From Streptomyces olindensis (GTDB taxonomy: Bacteria; Actinomycetota; Actinomycetes; Streptomycetales; Streptomycetaceae), in NCBI GenBank assembly GCA_000696115.1, contig JJOH01000019.1, positions 579,882 through 643,881 on the forward strand: 64,000 nucleotides of DNA, given 5' to 3'. Below the pieces are notes generated by a model. The model was not told the origin of the DNA, searched no databases, and saw nothing but the letters and a program-made list of their open reading frames with translations. A program made the translations under genes and the position numbers. Shown here in pieces: positions 25,528 to 40,222 of this stretch (within the stretch, counting starts at the first letter, position 1; every line of letters begins with the position of its first letter).

Positions 25528-28500
25528 CGCGGCGGGCTCCCTCGGGGTCGTAGAGGACGGGGCTGGCGACGGTCACCGGGACGAGTCGGTCGCCGACGGG
25601 GGCGTACAGGCGCTGGCCGATGCGGTCCCGGCCGCCCTTGATCAGGGCGAGCGCGAAGGTCCGGCCGAGGGCGGCGCTGCGATAGCTGGAGGTGACGTGG
25701 CCGAGCATCGGGACGGGCGGAGCCGGCAGCACGCTCTCGGAGACCAGGTGGGTGCCTTCCGGGAGGAAGGTGTCCGGGTCCTCGGGAAGGAGACCGACCA
25801 GGTGCTTGCGGTCGGGGCGGGCGGTGTCGGCGCGGGCGTGGGACCGCTTGCCGATGAAATCCGCCTTCTTCTTCGACACCACCCAGTTCATCCCCAGGTC
25901 CTGGGGCGTGACGGTGCCGTCCGTGTCCTGGCCGATGATGGGGTAGCCCTTCTCGGCGCGCAGGACGTGCATGGTCTCCGTGCCGTACGGGGTGATGCCG
26001 TACGGGGCGCCGGCCTCGTACACGGCCTCCCACAGGGCGAGGCCCTGCCACGGCGACACGTTGATCTCGAAGGCGAGTTCGCCGGAGAAGCTGATCCGGC
26101 AGACCCGGGCCCCGATGCCCGCGACGGTCGTCTCCCGCCAGGCCATGAACGGGAAGTCGTCGTTGGCCACGGCGAGTTGAGGTGCGAGCGAGGCGAGGAC
26201 CTCACGGGACTTCGGGCCGACCAGGGCGACCGTGGCCCACTGCTCGGTCACGGAGGTGCAGTGGACCTTCAGCTCGGGCCACTCGGTCTGGAGCCACTCC
26301 TCCATCCAGTCGAGTACGGCGGCGGCGTTGCCCGTCGTCGTGGTGACCAGGAAGCGGTCCCGGGCGACGCGGATGACCGTGCCGTCGTCGAAGACCATGC
26401 CGTCCGGGCGGCACATGACGCCGTAGCGGATCATGCCGACCTTCAGGGTGCTCATCACGTTGGTGTAGAGCCGGTCGAGGAAGACGCCGGCGTCCGGGCC
26501 CTGCACATCGATCTTGCCGAGGGTGGAGGCGTCCATGAAGGCCACGCCCTCGCGGGCCGCCCGGCACTCGCGCAGCACGGCGGCTGCCATGTCCTCGCCG
26601 TCCTGCGGGTAGTACCAGGGGCGCTTCCACTGGCCGACGTTCTCGAACAGGGCGCCGTGCGCGACGTGCCATTCGTGGAGGGCGGTCGTGCGGACCGGGT
26701 CGCTCAGCGTGCCTCGGTCGCGGCCCGCGAGGGCGGCGAAGGAGACCGGCGTGTAGGGCGGGCGGAACGTGGTCGTGCCGAGCGCCGAGATGTCCACGCC
26801 GAGGAGTTCCGCGACGACGCCACTGGCCAGGACACCGGACGTCTTGCCCTGGTCGTTGGCGGTGCCGGCCGTCGTGTAGCGCTTGGTGTGCTCGACCGAG
26901 CGCAGGCCGGCGCCGGTCGCGCGGGCCAGGTCGTCGACGGTGACGTCACGTTGGAGGTCGACGAAACGGGGGGCGTCCGAGTCGCCCGGGACGACGTACA
27001 CGTGCATGGGGGGCGTCGGCCGCGGCTGTTCGGCCACCTCGGGGAGGCGGGGCGCCTCAGCCGTGTAGCCCTCGGCCTCGACGGCGCGGGCACCGGCGGC
27101 AGCGCCCTGTGCCAGGACGGTGGCCGGGTCGAGGGCACCGCTCGCGCTGCCGACGACCTCGACGGCCTGGCGGGTGGTGTCGGGGACGAAGGAGCCCAGC
27201 GTGTCGTCGTAGCGCAGTTTGCCGCCCGACTGGCTGAACAGGTGCGCCACCGGGTTCCAGCCGCCGGAGACCAGCAGCAGGTCGGCGGCGAACTCCCGTC
27301 GGCCCACGGACTCTCCGTACGGGGCGACCGTCACCGCGGTGAGGCGCGCGTCGCCGCCTTCCGTGCCGGTGACGGCGTGGCCGGGCAGAACTTCGATGCC
27401 GGCCGCCCTCGCGTGCTCGGCCCACTCGCCCGGTTCAGGGCGGGTGTCGACGATCGCCCCGATGGCGAGGCCGGCCTGGGCCAGGTCCAGCGCCGCCGCG
27501 TACGCGCTGTCGTTCGTCGTGAAGACGACCGCGTGACGGCCGGGCAGGACGCCGTGCCGGTTGGCGTACGAGCGGGCCGAGGCGGCCAGCATCACGCCCG
27601 GGCGGTCGTTGTCCGCGAAGGCCAGCGAGCGCTCGTGGGCGCCGGTGGCGAGGACGACCCGGCGGGCGCGGATGCGCCAGACGCGTTCGCGGGAGACGTT
27701 CTCGGGGGCGTCGGCGCCGAGGTGGTTCGTGCGGCGCTCGACGGCGAGGAGGTGGTTGTCGTCGTAGTAGCCGAAGACGGTGGTGCGGCGCAGGACGCGG
27801 ACCTCGGGGGCGGCGTCGAGCCGGCCGGTGACGTCCTGGACCCAGTCGAGGTGTTCGCCGGTGCCCAGGAGGCTGCCGCCGAGTTCCGGTCGGTCGTCGG
27901 CGAGGATGACGCGGGCGCCGCTGTGCGCTGCCGCCGCCGCTGCCGCGAGGCCGGCCGGGCCGCCGCCCACGATCAGCAGGTCGCAGTGGGCGTGTACGGC
28001 GTCGTAGCGGGCGGGGTCCGGGTCGGTGGCGAGGCGGCCCTGGCCGGGGAGGCTGCTCGCGACCAGGCCGTCGTAGAGCTCGACGGTGGTGGCCGGGAGC
28101 ATGGGCTCCGGGAACGGTTCCTCGATCTGGACGACCGCGTTGGGCTCCTCCACGCCGGCGGAGAAGATGCCGCGGGGGCGGCCGAGCTTGATGCTGGTGC
28201 CGGCCTGGATGACGCCGTTGGCGAGGAGGGCGGAGGCGAGGGTGTCGCCCCTGTAGCCCTGGTATGCGGTGCCGTCGAAGGTGAAGGTGAGGGGGGTGTC
28301 GCGGTGGATTCGGCCGCGGGTCGCGTGGCGGAACAGTTGTGTCTCGTCCCCGCCGCCCCTACCCGTCCCATCCTGAAGGGGCTCCGCCCCTTCGACCCCG
28401 CCAGGGGGCTCTGCCCCCTGGACCCCCGTCGGCCCCGAAAGGGCCTCGTCCTCAAACGCCGGACGGGCTGGGACAGCCGGCCTCGGCTCACTGGTCACCG

Positions 28501-28765
28501 GGCGCTCCTCCCCCGCCCGATACACCGTCAGGATCTCGTTCGTCGACGTGTCCCGCACGGCGTTGAACCAGCGGCGGCAGCCCGACGCGTGGGTCCAGCG
28601 CTCGGCGAAGGGGCCCTTGGGGTTGTCGCGGAAGAAGAGGTAGCGGGCCCATTCCTCGTCGGAGAGGGACGCCGGGTCCTCCGGGTACGGCACGTGGGCC
28701 TGACCGCCGTAGTGGAACTCGGCCTCGTCGCGGGGCCCGCACCACGGGCAGGGGATGAGCAGCAT
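25520..28765 (-). CDS. soxA: Fused sarcosine oxidase delta (SoxD) and alpha (SoxA) subunits
   Basis: One uninterrupted 1081-codon frame. Residues 1-89 are a complete SoxD with zinc-ligand-like CPWCG and THASGCRRWF. Residues 98-140 are a glycine/proline-rich linker encoded by a Streptomyces intergenic repeat. Residues from about 145 are SoxA: TRGRIHRDTPLTFTFDG, FAD/NAD motif IVGGGPAGLAAAAAAA, and a C-terminal GcvT-like folate domain that makes 5,10-methylene-THF. ATG at 28765 has GGAG 7 bases upstream. A GTG at 28498 behind GAGGAG could give a separate SoxA, so the proteins may be made fused, apart, or both. The two subunits are normally separate genes. Confidence 0.88.
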   Translation of the reverse strand: MLLIPCPWCGPRDEAEFHYGGQAHVPYPEDPASLSDEEWARYLFFRDNPKGPFAERWTHASGCRRWFNAVRDTSTNEILTVYRAGEERPVTSEPRPAVPARPAFEDEALSGPTGVQGAEPPGGVEGAEPLQDGTGRGGGDETQLFRHATRGRIHRDTPLTFTFDGTAYQGYRGDTLASALLANGVIQAGTSIKLGRPRGIFSAGVEEPNAVVQIEEPFPEPMLPATTVELYDGLVASSLPGQGRLATDPDPARYDAVHAHCDLLIVGGGPAGLAAAAAAAHSGARVILADDRPELGGSLLGTGEHLDWVQDVTGRLDAAPEVRVLRRTTVFGYYDDNHLLAVERRTNHLGADAPENVSRERVWRIRARRVVLATGAHERSLAFADNDRPGVMLAASARSYANRHGVLPGRHAVVFTTNDSAYAAALDLAQAGLAIGAIVDTRPEPGEWAEHARAAGIEVLPGHAVTGTEGGDARLTAVTVAPYGESVGRREFAADLLLVSGGWNPVAHLFSQSGGKLRYDDTLGSFVPDTTRQAVEVVGSASGALDPATVLAQGAAAGARAVEAEGYTAEAPRLPEVAEQPRPTPPMHVYVVPGDSDAPRFVDLQRDVTVDDLARATGAGLRSVEHTKRYTTAGTANDQGKTSGVLASGVVAELLGVDISALGTTTFRPPYTPVSFAALAGRDRGTLSDPVRTTALHEWHVAHGALFENVGQWKRPWYYPQDGEDMAAAVLRECRAAREGVAFMDASTLGKIDVQGPDAGVFLDRLYTNVMSTLKVGMIRYGVMCRPDGMVFDDGTVIRVARDRFLVTTTTGNAAAVLDWMEEWLQTEWPELKVHCTSVTEQWATVALVGPKSREVLASLAPQLAVANDDFPFMAWRETTVAGIGARVCRISFSGELAFEINVSPWQGLALWEAVYEAGAPYGITPYGTETMHVLRAEKGYPIIGQDTDGTVTPQDLGMNWVVSKKKADFIGKRSHARADTARPDRKHLVGLLPEDPDTFLPEGTHLVSESVLPAPPVPMLGHVTSSYRSAALGRTFALALIKGGRDRIGQRLYAPVGDRLVPVTVASPVLYDPEGARRDG
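28350..28472 (-). repeat. Streptomyces intergenic hairpin repeat inside the soxD-soxA frame
   Basis: Two strong hairpins, CCAGGGGGC/GCCCCCTGG type (28401-28421) and AAGGGGC/GCCCCTT type (28376-28392), are flanked by the ends typical of this family: GCGTTTGAGGACGAGGCCC and GGGACGGGTAGGGGCGGCGG on the minus strand. Such elements usually lie after stop codons. Here it is translated in frame as part of the linker. Confidence 0.85.
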
Positions 28766-28791
28766 GGATCGGCTCCCAGATTCCAGTGGTC

Positions 28792-30024
28792 CTAGTGGGC
28801 CACCGCGGCCGCGCCGTGCTCGTCGACGAGCGCGCCGGTGGTGAAACGGTCGAGCGAGAAGGGGGCGTTGAGGGCGTGCGGGGTGTCGTGGGCGATGGTG
28901 TGGGCGTAGACCCAGCCGACGCCCGGCGTGGCCTTGAAACCGCCCGTTCCCCAGCCACAGTTGAGGTAGAGGTTGTCGACGGGGGTGAGCCCGATGATCG
29001 GTGAGGCGTCGGGGCTGACGTCGACGATGCCGCCCCAGGTGCGCAGGACGTGGGCGCGGGCGAAGACCGGGAAGAGTTCCAGGGCCGCCGCCATCTGCTC
29101 CTCGATGATGTGGAAGGCGCCGCGCTGGGTGTAGGAGTTGTAGGCGTCGATGCCAGCGCCCATCACCAGCTCGCCCTTGTGGGCCTGGCTGACGTACACG
29201 TGGACCGCGTTGGACATGACCACCGTGGGGTGGACGGGCTCCAGGAGCTCCGACACCAGCGCCTGCAACGGGTGGCTCTGGAGCGGGAGTTCGATGCCCG
29301 CCATGGCGGCGAGGACCGAGGTGTGGCCCGCCGAGCACAGTGCCACCTTGCCGGCCGCAATGGGGCCCAGGTTCGTCCGGACCCCCACCACCCGGTTGCC
29401 GACCACCTCCAGGCCGGTGACCTCGCAGTTCTGGATGATGTCGATGCCGGCGGCGTCCGCCGAGCGGGCCAGGCCCCAGGCCACGTGGTCGTGCTTGGCG
29501 ATCCCGGCGCGCGGCTGGTAGGTGGCGCCGAGGACCGGGTAGCGCACGTCCGGGGAGGTGTTGACGATCGGGCAGACGTCCTTGACGCCGTCCGCGTCGA
29601 GCCATTCCGCGTCCACGCCGTTGAGGCGGTTGGCCTCCACGCGGCGCACGCTGTCTCGGACGTCCTGGAGGCTGTGCGCGAGGTTCAGCACGCCGCGCTG
29701 GGAGAAGAGGATCGGGTAGTCGAGTTCCTCCGCCAGGCCCTCCCACAGCTTGAGGGCGTGCTCGTAGATGCCGGCGCTCTCGTCCCACAGGTAGTTGGAG
29801 CGGATGATGGTGGTGTTGCGGGCCATGTTGCCGCCCGCCAGCCAGCCCTTCTCCAGCACGGCGACGTTCGTGATGCCGTGGTTCTTCGCCAGGTAGTGGG
29901 CGGTGGCGAGGCCGTGTCCGCCGCCGCCGACGATGACGACGTCGTACGAGCGCTTCGGCTCGGGGGTGCGCCACAGCCAGTCGGGGTGCTCGGGGAGCTC
30001 GGCGCCGGGGGTGCGGGGGCTCAT
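28792..30024 (-). CDS. soxB: Sarcosine oxidase, beta subunit
   Basis: 410 residues. The N-terminal [20 protein letters not shown] binds [20 protein letters not shown] and the histidine in [11 protein letters not shown] (the expected covalent FMN site) are typical of heterotetrameric Sox[14 protein letters not shown] closes the flavin site. It catalyses demethylation of sarcosine at the flavin, passing the methylene group to the folate site in SoxA. It lies 35 bases after folD and 26 before soxD in the same operon. Confidence 0.95.
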   Translation of the reverse strand: MSPRTPGAELPEHPDWLWRTPEPKRSYDVVIVGGGGHGLATAHYLAKNHGITNVAVLEKGWLAGGNMARNTTIIRSNYLWDESAGIYEHALKLWEGLAEELDYPILFSQRGVLNLAHSLQDVRDSVRRVEANRLNGVDAEWLDADGVKDVCPIVNTSPDVRYPVLGATYQPRAGIAKHDHVAWGLARSADAAGIDIIQNCEVTGLEVVGNRVVGVRTNLGPIAAGKVALCSAGHTSVLAAMAGIELPLQSHPLQALVSELLEPVHPTVVMSNAVHVYVSQAHKGELVMGAGIDAYNSYTQRGAFHIIEEQMAAALELFPVFARAHVLRTWGGIVDVSPDASPIIGLTPVDNLYLNCGWGTGGFKATPGVGWVYAHTIAHDTPHALNAPFSLDRFTTGALVDEHGAAAVAH

Positions 30025-30058
30025 CGGATGTCTCCAGCCAGTGGGGTGTTCAGCGCGT

Positions 30059-30919
30059 TCATACGGCGGTGGCGTTCCTCTCGGCGGCCTCGACGACGTT
30101 GGCGAGCAGCATCGCCCGGGTCATGGGGCCCACACCGCCGGGCATGGGGGCGAGCCGGCCGGCGACCTGGGCGGCGTCCGGGTGGATGTCGCCGACCAGC
30201 CCGTGGTCGGTGCGGGTGATGCCGACGTCCAGCACGGCCGCTCCGGGGCGCAGCATGTCCTTGGTGATCAGCCCGGGTGAGCCGGCGGCCGCGACGACGA
30301 TGTCCGCCTCGCGTACGTGCCAGGCCAGGCCCTTGGTGCCGGTGTGGCAGAGGGTGACGGTGGCGTTCTCGGAGCGGCGGGTCAGGAGCAGTCCGATGGG
30401 GCGTCCGACCGTGATGCCCCGGCCGATCACACAGACCCGCGCCCCGGCGAGGGGCACCTCGTGGCGGCGGAGCAGTTCGACGATGCCGCGCGGGGTGCAC
30501 GGCAGCGGGGCCTCGACGCCCAGGACGAGCCGGCCGAGGTTGACGGGGTGCAGGCCGTCGGCGTCCTTGGCCGGGTCCATGCGTTCCAGTACGGCGTTCG
30601 CGTCCAGGTGGCGCGGCAGCGGGAGCTGGACGATGTAGCCGGTGCAGGCCGGGTCGGCGTTGAGTTCGTCGATGACCTCCTCGACCTGCTGCTGGGAGGC
30701 GTCGGCGGGCAGTTCCCGGCGGATGGACGCGATGCCCACCTGCGCGCAGTCGCGGTGCTTGCCGGTGACGTAGGCGTGGCTGCCGGGGTCGTCGCCGACC
30801 AGGACGGTGCCGAGCCCCGGCGGGCGGCCGACGGTGGCGGTCACCTTGGCGACGCGCTCCGCGAGTTCACGGCGGATGCCGGCGGCGGTCGCCTTGCCGT
30901 CAAGGAGTTGTGCGGTCAT
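30059..30919 (-). CDS. folD: Bifunctional methylene-THF dehydrogenase/methenyl-THF cyclohydrolase
   Basis: 286 residues. [20 protein letters not shown] and [11 protein letters not shown] are FolD signatures, the catalytic lysine is in YVTGKHRDC, and [11 protein letters not shown] and [15 protein letters not shown] complete the NADP site. It converts 5,10-methylene-THF to 10-formyl-THF. ATG at 30919 has GAGGTG 8 bases upstream. Placed between the dimethylglycine and sarcosine oxidase genes, both methylene-THF producers, it feeds PurU. Confidence 0.95.
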   Translation of the reverse strand: MTAQLLDGKATAAGIRRELAERVAKVTATVGRPPGLGTVLVGDDPGSHAYVTGKHRDCAQVGIASIRRELPADASQQQVEEVIDELNADPACTGYIVQLPLPRHLDANAVLERMDPAKDADGLHPVNLGRLVLGVEAPLPCTPRGIVELLRRHEVPLAGARVCVIGRGITVGRPIGLLLTRRSENATVTLCHTGTKGLAWHVREADIVVAAAGSPGLITKDMLRPGAAVLDVGITRTDHGLVGDIHPDAAQVAGRLAPMPGGVGPMTRAMLLANVVEAAERNATAV

Positions 30920-30940
30920 GGGAGGCACCTCTTCGCACGG

Positions 30941-33464
<2,524 letters not shown>

Positions 33465-33504
33465 GAGGTCCGGTGACGTCGGAGAACGGCGTGGAAAACA
33501 GGAA

Positions 33505-33548
33505 TGCCCGGCGGGCGGCGCGTGTCCGTGCGCACCGCCCACCGGGCA
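33505..33548. terminator. Terminator after the glycine betaine ABC operon
   Basis: TGCCCGGCGGGCGG/CCGCCCACCGGGCA, a 14-bp stem with one mismatch and a 16-base loop, starts 12 bases beyond the binding-protein stop at 33561. Confidence 0.7.
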
Positions 33549-33560
33549 TCCGTGCAGGGC

Positions 33561-34547
33561 CTACTTGAGCCAGGCGTCCACCTTGGCGCGGTTGGCCTCG
33601 ACCCACTTCTTCGCCGCCGCCTCGGGGGCCATCTTGTCGACCGCGATGTACTTCGCCACGACGTTCTGGTCGTCGTTGGTCCAGGTGAAGTTCTTCACCA
33701 GGTCATAGGCGGGGCTGCCCGACTTGGCGAACTTCGCACTGACGATCTTGTCGAGCTTGTACACGGGGTAGTCGCAGGCGACCTTCTCCGCGTCGGCGTC
33801 GCAGCCCTCCTTGTACTCGGGCAGCTTGACCTTCTTCAGCGGCACCTCGGACATGAACCACTGCGGCTCGTAGAAGTAGCCGATCACCCATTCCCTGTCC
33901 TTCTCCGCCTTGCGGAAGGCCTGGATGAGGGCGGTCTCGCTGCCCGCGTACACCACCTTGTAGTCGAGCTTCAGGTTCTTCACCAGGGCCTCGTCGTTGG
34001 TGACGAACGACGGGTCGCCGTCGAGGAGTTGGCCCTTGCCGCCGGACTCGGAGGTCTTGAACTCGGCCGCGTACTTGTTGAGGTTCTTCCAGTCGAGGAT
34101 GTCCGGGTGCTCCTTGGCCAGCCACGGCGGCACGTACCAGCCGATGAGGCCTTCGTTGCCGGTCGGGCCGGCGTCGACGGCGGTCTTCTGGTCGGTGATG
34201 TACTTCTTCTTCAGGTCGTCGTGACCCCAGTTCTCGACGACGGCGTCGACCTCGCCCGTGCCGAAGCCCTGCCAGGCGATCTCCTCCTTCAGGTCCTTCT
34301 GGGTGACCTTGCAACCGAGGTCGTGCTCCGCCACGTACGCGATGACCGCCGCGTTGGCCTCGTAGCCCACCCACGGGTTGACCGCGAGGTTGAAGGTGCC
34401 GCACTTGGCGGAGCCGCCCGAGCCGCCGGCCTCCGAGGAGCTGTCACCGACCTTCGCGCCGCCGCAGGCGGTGAGGGTGAGCCCGAGAACGGCCACGCCC
34501 GCTATGCCGGCCGCGCCGACTCTCCAGTGTCTTGCTTGCCTTGCCAT
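33561..34547 (-). CDS. Glycine betaine/proline betaine ABC transporter, substrate-binding lipoprotein
   Basis: 328 residues. A signal peptide ends in the lipobox LTLTACGG, followed by a serine/glycine linker. The body is OpuAC/ProX-like (NLAVNPWVGYEANAAVIAYV; GYFYEPQWFM with aromatic residues suited to a quaternary amine). ATG at 34547 follows AAGGAG by 9 bases and lies 13 bases after the permease stop. It delivers betaine to the permease and ATPase of the same operon. Confidence 0.93.
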   Translation of the reverse strand: MARQARHWRVGAAGIAGVAVLGLTLTACGGAKVGDSSSEAGGSGGSAKCGTFNLAVNPWVGYEANAAVIAYVAEHDLGCKVTQKDLKEEIAWQGFGTGEVDAVVENWGHDDLKKKYITDQKTAVDAGPTGNEGLIGWYVPPWLAKEHPDILDWKNLNKYAAEFKTSESGGKGQLLDGDPSFVTNDEALVKNLKLDYKVVYAGSETALIQAFRKAEKDREWVIGYFYEPQWFMSEVPLKKVKLPEYKEGCDADAEKVACDYPVYKLDKIVSAKFAKSGSPAYDLVKNFTWTNDDQNVVAKYIAVDKMAPEAAAKKWVEANRAKVDAWLK

Positions 34548-34560
34548 GGTCAGTTGCTCC

Positions 34561-36560
34561 TTACGCGCTGGTACGCCGCGCCGCTGCCTGAGTGATCCGG
34601 TCGAACATGACTCCGAGAAGGACGATGGCGAGCCCTGCGGCCAGTCCCTTCCCGAACAGCTGCCCCTGTGAGAAGCCGGCCACGACGTCGTAGCCGAGGG
34701 CGCCCGCTCCTACCAGGCCGCCCACCACAACCATCGACAGCACGTAGATCAGGCCCTGGTTGGTCGCGAGAGTCAGGGCGCCGCGTGCCATCGGCAGTTG
34801 GACCTTGGTGATGATCTGCCAGGTGTTGCACCCGGCGGAGGTGGCCGCCTCCACGGTCGTCGCGGGGACGTTCCGCACCCCGTCCGCGATGATCTTCATG
34901 GCGACGGGGGCCGCGTAGACGACGGCGGCGACGATCGCCGTGAAGCGGGTCGCGCCGAACAGCGCGAGGAACGGTACGAGATAGACGAACGGCGGCATGA
35001 CCTGTGCCGCGTCCAGGCTGGGCCGCAGCATCCGGTCCACGAGTGCGCTGCGTCCCATCCACACGCCGAAGACGATGCCGAGAAGCATCACGAGCACCGT
35101 GGCGACGAGGGTCGAGGCCAGCGTCGTCATGCCGTCCGACCACACGCCGGTGGCGACCAGCAGCCCCACGCACACCGTCGTGGTGAGACCGGCGCGCACC
35201 CCGCCGAGGACGACGCCGAGCGCGATCAGCACGGCGCCGACGAGCCACCACGGGGAGTCGGTGAGCAGAGACTGGAACGGGTTGAGCAGCCCGTTGGTGA
35301 TGACGTCGCGGACGGCGTTGGTCAGGCCCGAGAGGTTGTCCTGCACCCAGGTCGTCGCGGTGTCGGCCGCGCTCGCGATGGTGCTGCCGGTCCCGCCCTC
35401 GCCCGGGAACTCCGCCGCCCACACGTAGGTGTGCGACATGTAGATCAGGACGGCCGTCGCCGCGGCGCCCGCGCCCAGCAGCGGCCGCCGCCACGCCAGG
35501 AAGCGGTTCTTCGATCGCCGGGCCGCCTCCTCGCGCGCGCTGGCCGCGGTCGTGACCCGGTCCAGCACGATCGCCATGACGACGATGGACAGTCCCGCGT
35601 TGAAGGCCGTGCCCACATCCAGCGACTGCAGCGCCTGTACGACGGTCTTGCCGAGGCCGGGCGCGTCGATGAGGGCCGCGATGGTCACCATGGCCAGGGC
35701 GGCCATGATGGTCTGGTTGACGCCCATCACCACGGTTCGCTTGGACATCGGCAGCAGGACCTTCAGCAGGGCCTGGCGTCGCGTCGCCCCCAGCGAGTCG
35801 GCCGCTTCCACCGTGGCCTCGGGCACGGAACGGATGGCGTGGGCGGTGATGCGGATCGCCGGCGGTGCCGCGTAGATCACCGTGGCGATGGTGGCGGAGG
35901 CTCCGCCGATGAGGAAGAACAGTGTCAGCGGGGCCAGGTAGACGAAGGTGGGCATCGTCTGCATGAAGTCCAGCACGGGCGTGATGATCCGGTTGAACCG
36001 GTCGGACAGCCCCGCGAACACACCCAGCGGGAGGGCGAACAGCAGCGCCACGAAGACGGCCGAGAGGGTGAGCGCCAGGGTGTCCATGCTCTCCTGCCAC
36101 AGCCCCTGGAGCCCCAGGAAGGTGAAGCCGGCCACCGCCAGCAGCGCGACGCGCCAGTTGCCCACGGCCCAGGACACATAGCCGGCGATGCCGACGACAC
36201 CCAGCCACCCGATCTGCGGGGCGGGGCGGTCGGCGGAGGGCTGTGAGATCAGCTCCTGCACGAAGGTCACCAGGGTGTCGATGACCAGGCGGATCTCGTT
36301 GAAGAAGTACAGGAAGAGGGGGTTGGAGTTGCGGTTCGCGCCGATGGAGTCGTTGACGTCGTTGAACCACCGGTGCAGGTCGGTCAGGTCCGCCGCGGCC
36401 AGCGCGAGGGTCTGCTTCCCGCGCAGGACGGCGAAGAGCACCAGCCAGACGACCAGGATGGCGCCGACCACCATGGACCTGCTGACCTTGCGTGCCGCTT
36501 CGGCGGCGGGAGCGGGCTGCGCCGTCCGCGTCTCGTCGGGCTTCTCGACGGCGACGGTCA

Positions 36561-36561
<1 letters not shown>
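34561..36561 (-). CDS. Glycine betaine ABC transporter permease with two tandem permease domains
   Basis: 666 residues, twice the usual OpuAB length. It carries two copies of the binding-protein-dependent permease domain, each with its EAA-type loop: EAADSLGATRRQALLKVLLP (about residue 265) and EAATSAGCNTWQIITKVQLP (about residue 570). The second half has its own membrane segments and a spacer near residue 380. The ATG overlaps the ATPase stop (TGATG). Domain duplication in one chain means the transporter may not need a permease dimer. Confidence 0.92.
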
Positions 36562-39225
<2,664 letters not shown>

Positions 39226-39250
39226 GAGGGGGACGGATGACGATTTCGCC

Positions 39251-39292
39251 ATGCGCGTGGTGGACGGCGACCGCACGGTGGTCTTCCGCTGA
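39251..39292 (+). pseudogene. Possible 3' scar of a second purU
   Basis: The frame MRVVDGDRTVVFR ends like PurU (RVLVNGHCTVVFR), including an identical 15-base run GTGGTCTTCCGCTGA with the stop. It is followed at once by a strong terminator. Only a dozen codons survive, so chance cannot be excluded. Confidence 0.4.
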
Positions 39293-39309
39293 ACCGAGGT
39301 CACGAAGGC

Positions 39310-39334
39310 GTCGGGACCGGATTCCGGTCCCGAC
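39310..39334. terminator. Strong hairpin terminator
   Basis: GTCGGGACCGG-ATT-CCGGTCCCGAC, a perfect 11-bp stem with a 3-base loop followed by CTTTCGT on the plus strand. It could also end metF transcripts arriving from the other side. Confidence 0.75.
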
Positions 39335-39382
39335 CTTTCGTATACGGCGCGAGTCGGTCTCCGTCTCCTGCCTTCTCCCGGT

Positions 39383-40222
39383 TCAGCCGCCCAGCCGGTC
39401 CAGCAGCGCACGGCGCCACCGCTCCGTTTCGGCGATCTGGTTGAACGTGAACAGGTGCAGGCCCGCCACGCCCGCCGAGGGTGCGGTGAGGGCCTCCTCG
39501 GCACGGGACAGCAGCCGCTCGGGGGCGTACCCGCCGGGGGCCGCGAAACGCACGAACCAGGAGGCGTGCTTCGTCAGGAAGCGCGTCGACTCCCCCACCC
39601 CGATCCTGGTGGCCATGGCCAGCAGCTTCGCCCGCTGCACGGGCCCGGCGACCCCCATGTACACGGGCAGGGTGATGTCACGGCGCCGGACGCGCACGAG
39701 CCATTCCCCGAGCACCCGTGGGTCGAAGCACAGGTTGCTCACGATGTAGGTGGCGTGCTCGCGCTTGTCCCACATGGCCTGGACGGTGACGTCGTCGTCG
39801 ATGAGCGGATGGCTCTCCGGGTAGCCGGTGATCCCGACGCGGGCGAAGGGACTGCCCAGCTCGCTCAGCCTGCGCAGGACCGGGAGGGCGCCGCCGTAGG
39901 CCCCGGCGGGCGGGTCGCTGTCACCGGCGGGGACGAACACGTCGTCCACGCCCGCCTCCAGGAGCCGGCCCGTGACCTCCTTCAGGTGGAGGTCGTCCCG
40001 CAGCAGCCGGGCCGGCACGTGCGGGACGACCCGGTAGCCCTGCGCGGCGAGCCTGGAGGCGAGGGTCAGGGTCGGTTCCAGGCCCTTGACCGGCGACGCC
40101 GTCACGGTGACGACGAGGTCGCGCGGGACGTGGGCGAGGACCTTGTCCTCGGTGGCCTTCGCGGGCAGCACCTCGTAGCGGACGCTCTCCAGCAGCGCCC
40201 TCAGACCTGTCGCGCTCAACAC
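39383..40222 (-). CDS. Methylenetetrahydrofolate reductase-like protein
   Basis: 279 residues, MetF-type barrel. VVTVTASPVKGLEPTLTLAS, GVDDVFVPAGDSDPPAG, RVGITGYPESHPLI and SNLCFDPRVL follow the order of MetF motifs. It would reduce 5,10-methylene-THF to 5-methyl-THF with FAD. GTG at 40222 (or TTG at 40219) abuts the betA stop, and the ribosome site GGAG is in the betA end, so translation is coupled. A second metF in this catabolic setting suggests routing of released one-carbon units toward methyl-THF. Confidence 0.85.
   Translation of the reverse strand: MLSATGLRALLESVRYEVLPAKATEDKVLAHVPRDLVVTVTASPVKGLEPTLTLASRLAAQGYRVVPHVPARLLRDDLHLKEVTGRLLEAGVDDVFVPAGDSDPPAGAYGGALPVLRRLSELGSPFARVGITGYPESHPLIDDDVTVQAMWDKREHATYIVSNLCFDPRVLGEWLVRVRRRDITLPVYMGVAGPVQRAKLLAMATRIGVGESTRFLTKHASWFVRFAAPGGYAPERLLSRAEEALTAPSAGVAGLHLFTFNQIAETERWRRALLDRLGG

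Noticed and set aside
28340-28480. CRISPR-like or terminator array suggested by the strong hairpins
   Set aside because: Only two different hairpins without spacers; the flanks identify the common Streptomyces intergenic repeat.
25043-28795. 1250-codon open frame on the plus strand
   Set aside because: It is antisense to the fused soxD-soxA gene, has no ribosome site, and its Gly/Val/Arg-rich composition is what the complement of GC-rich coding DNA gives.
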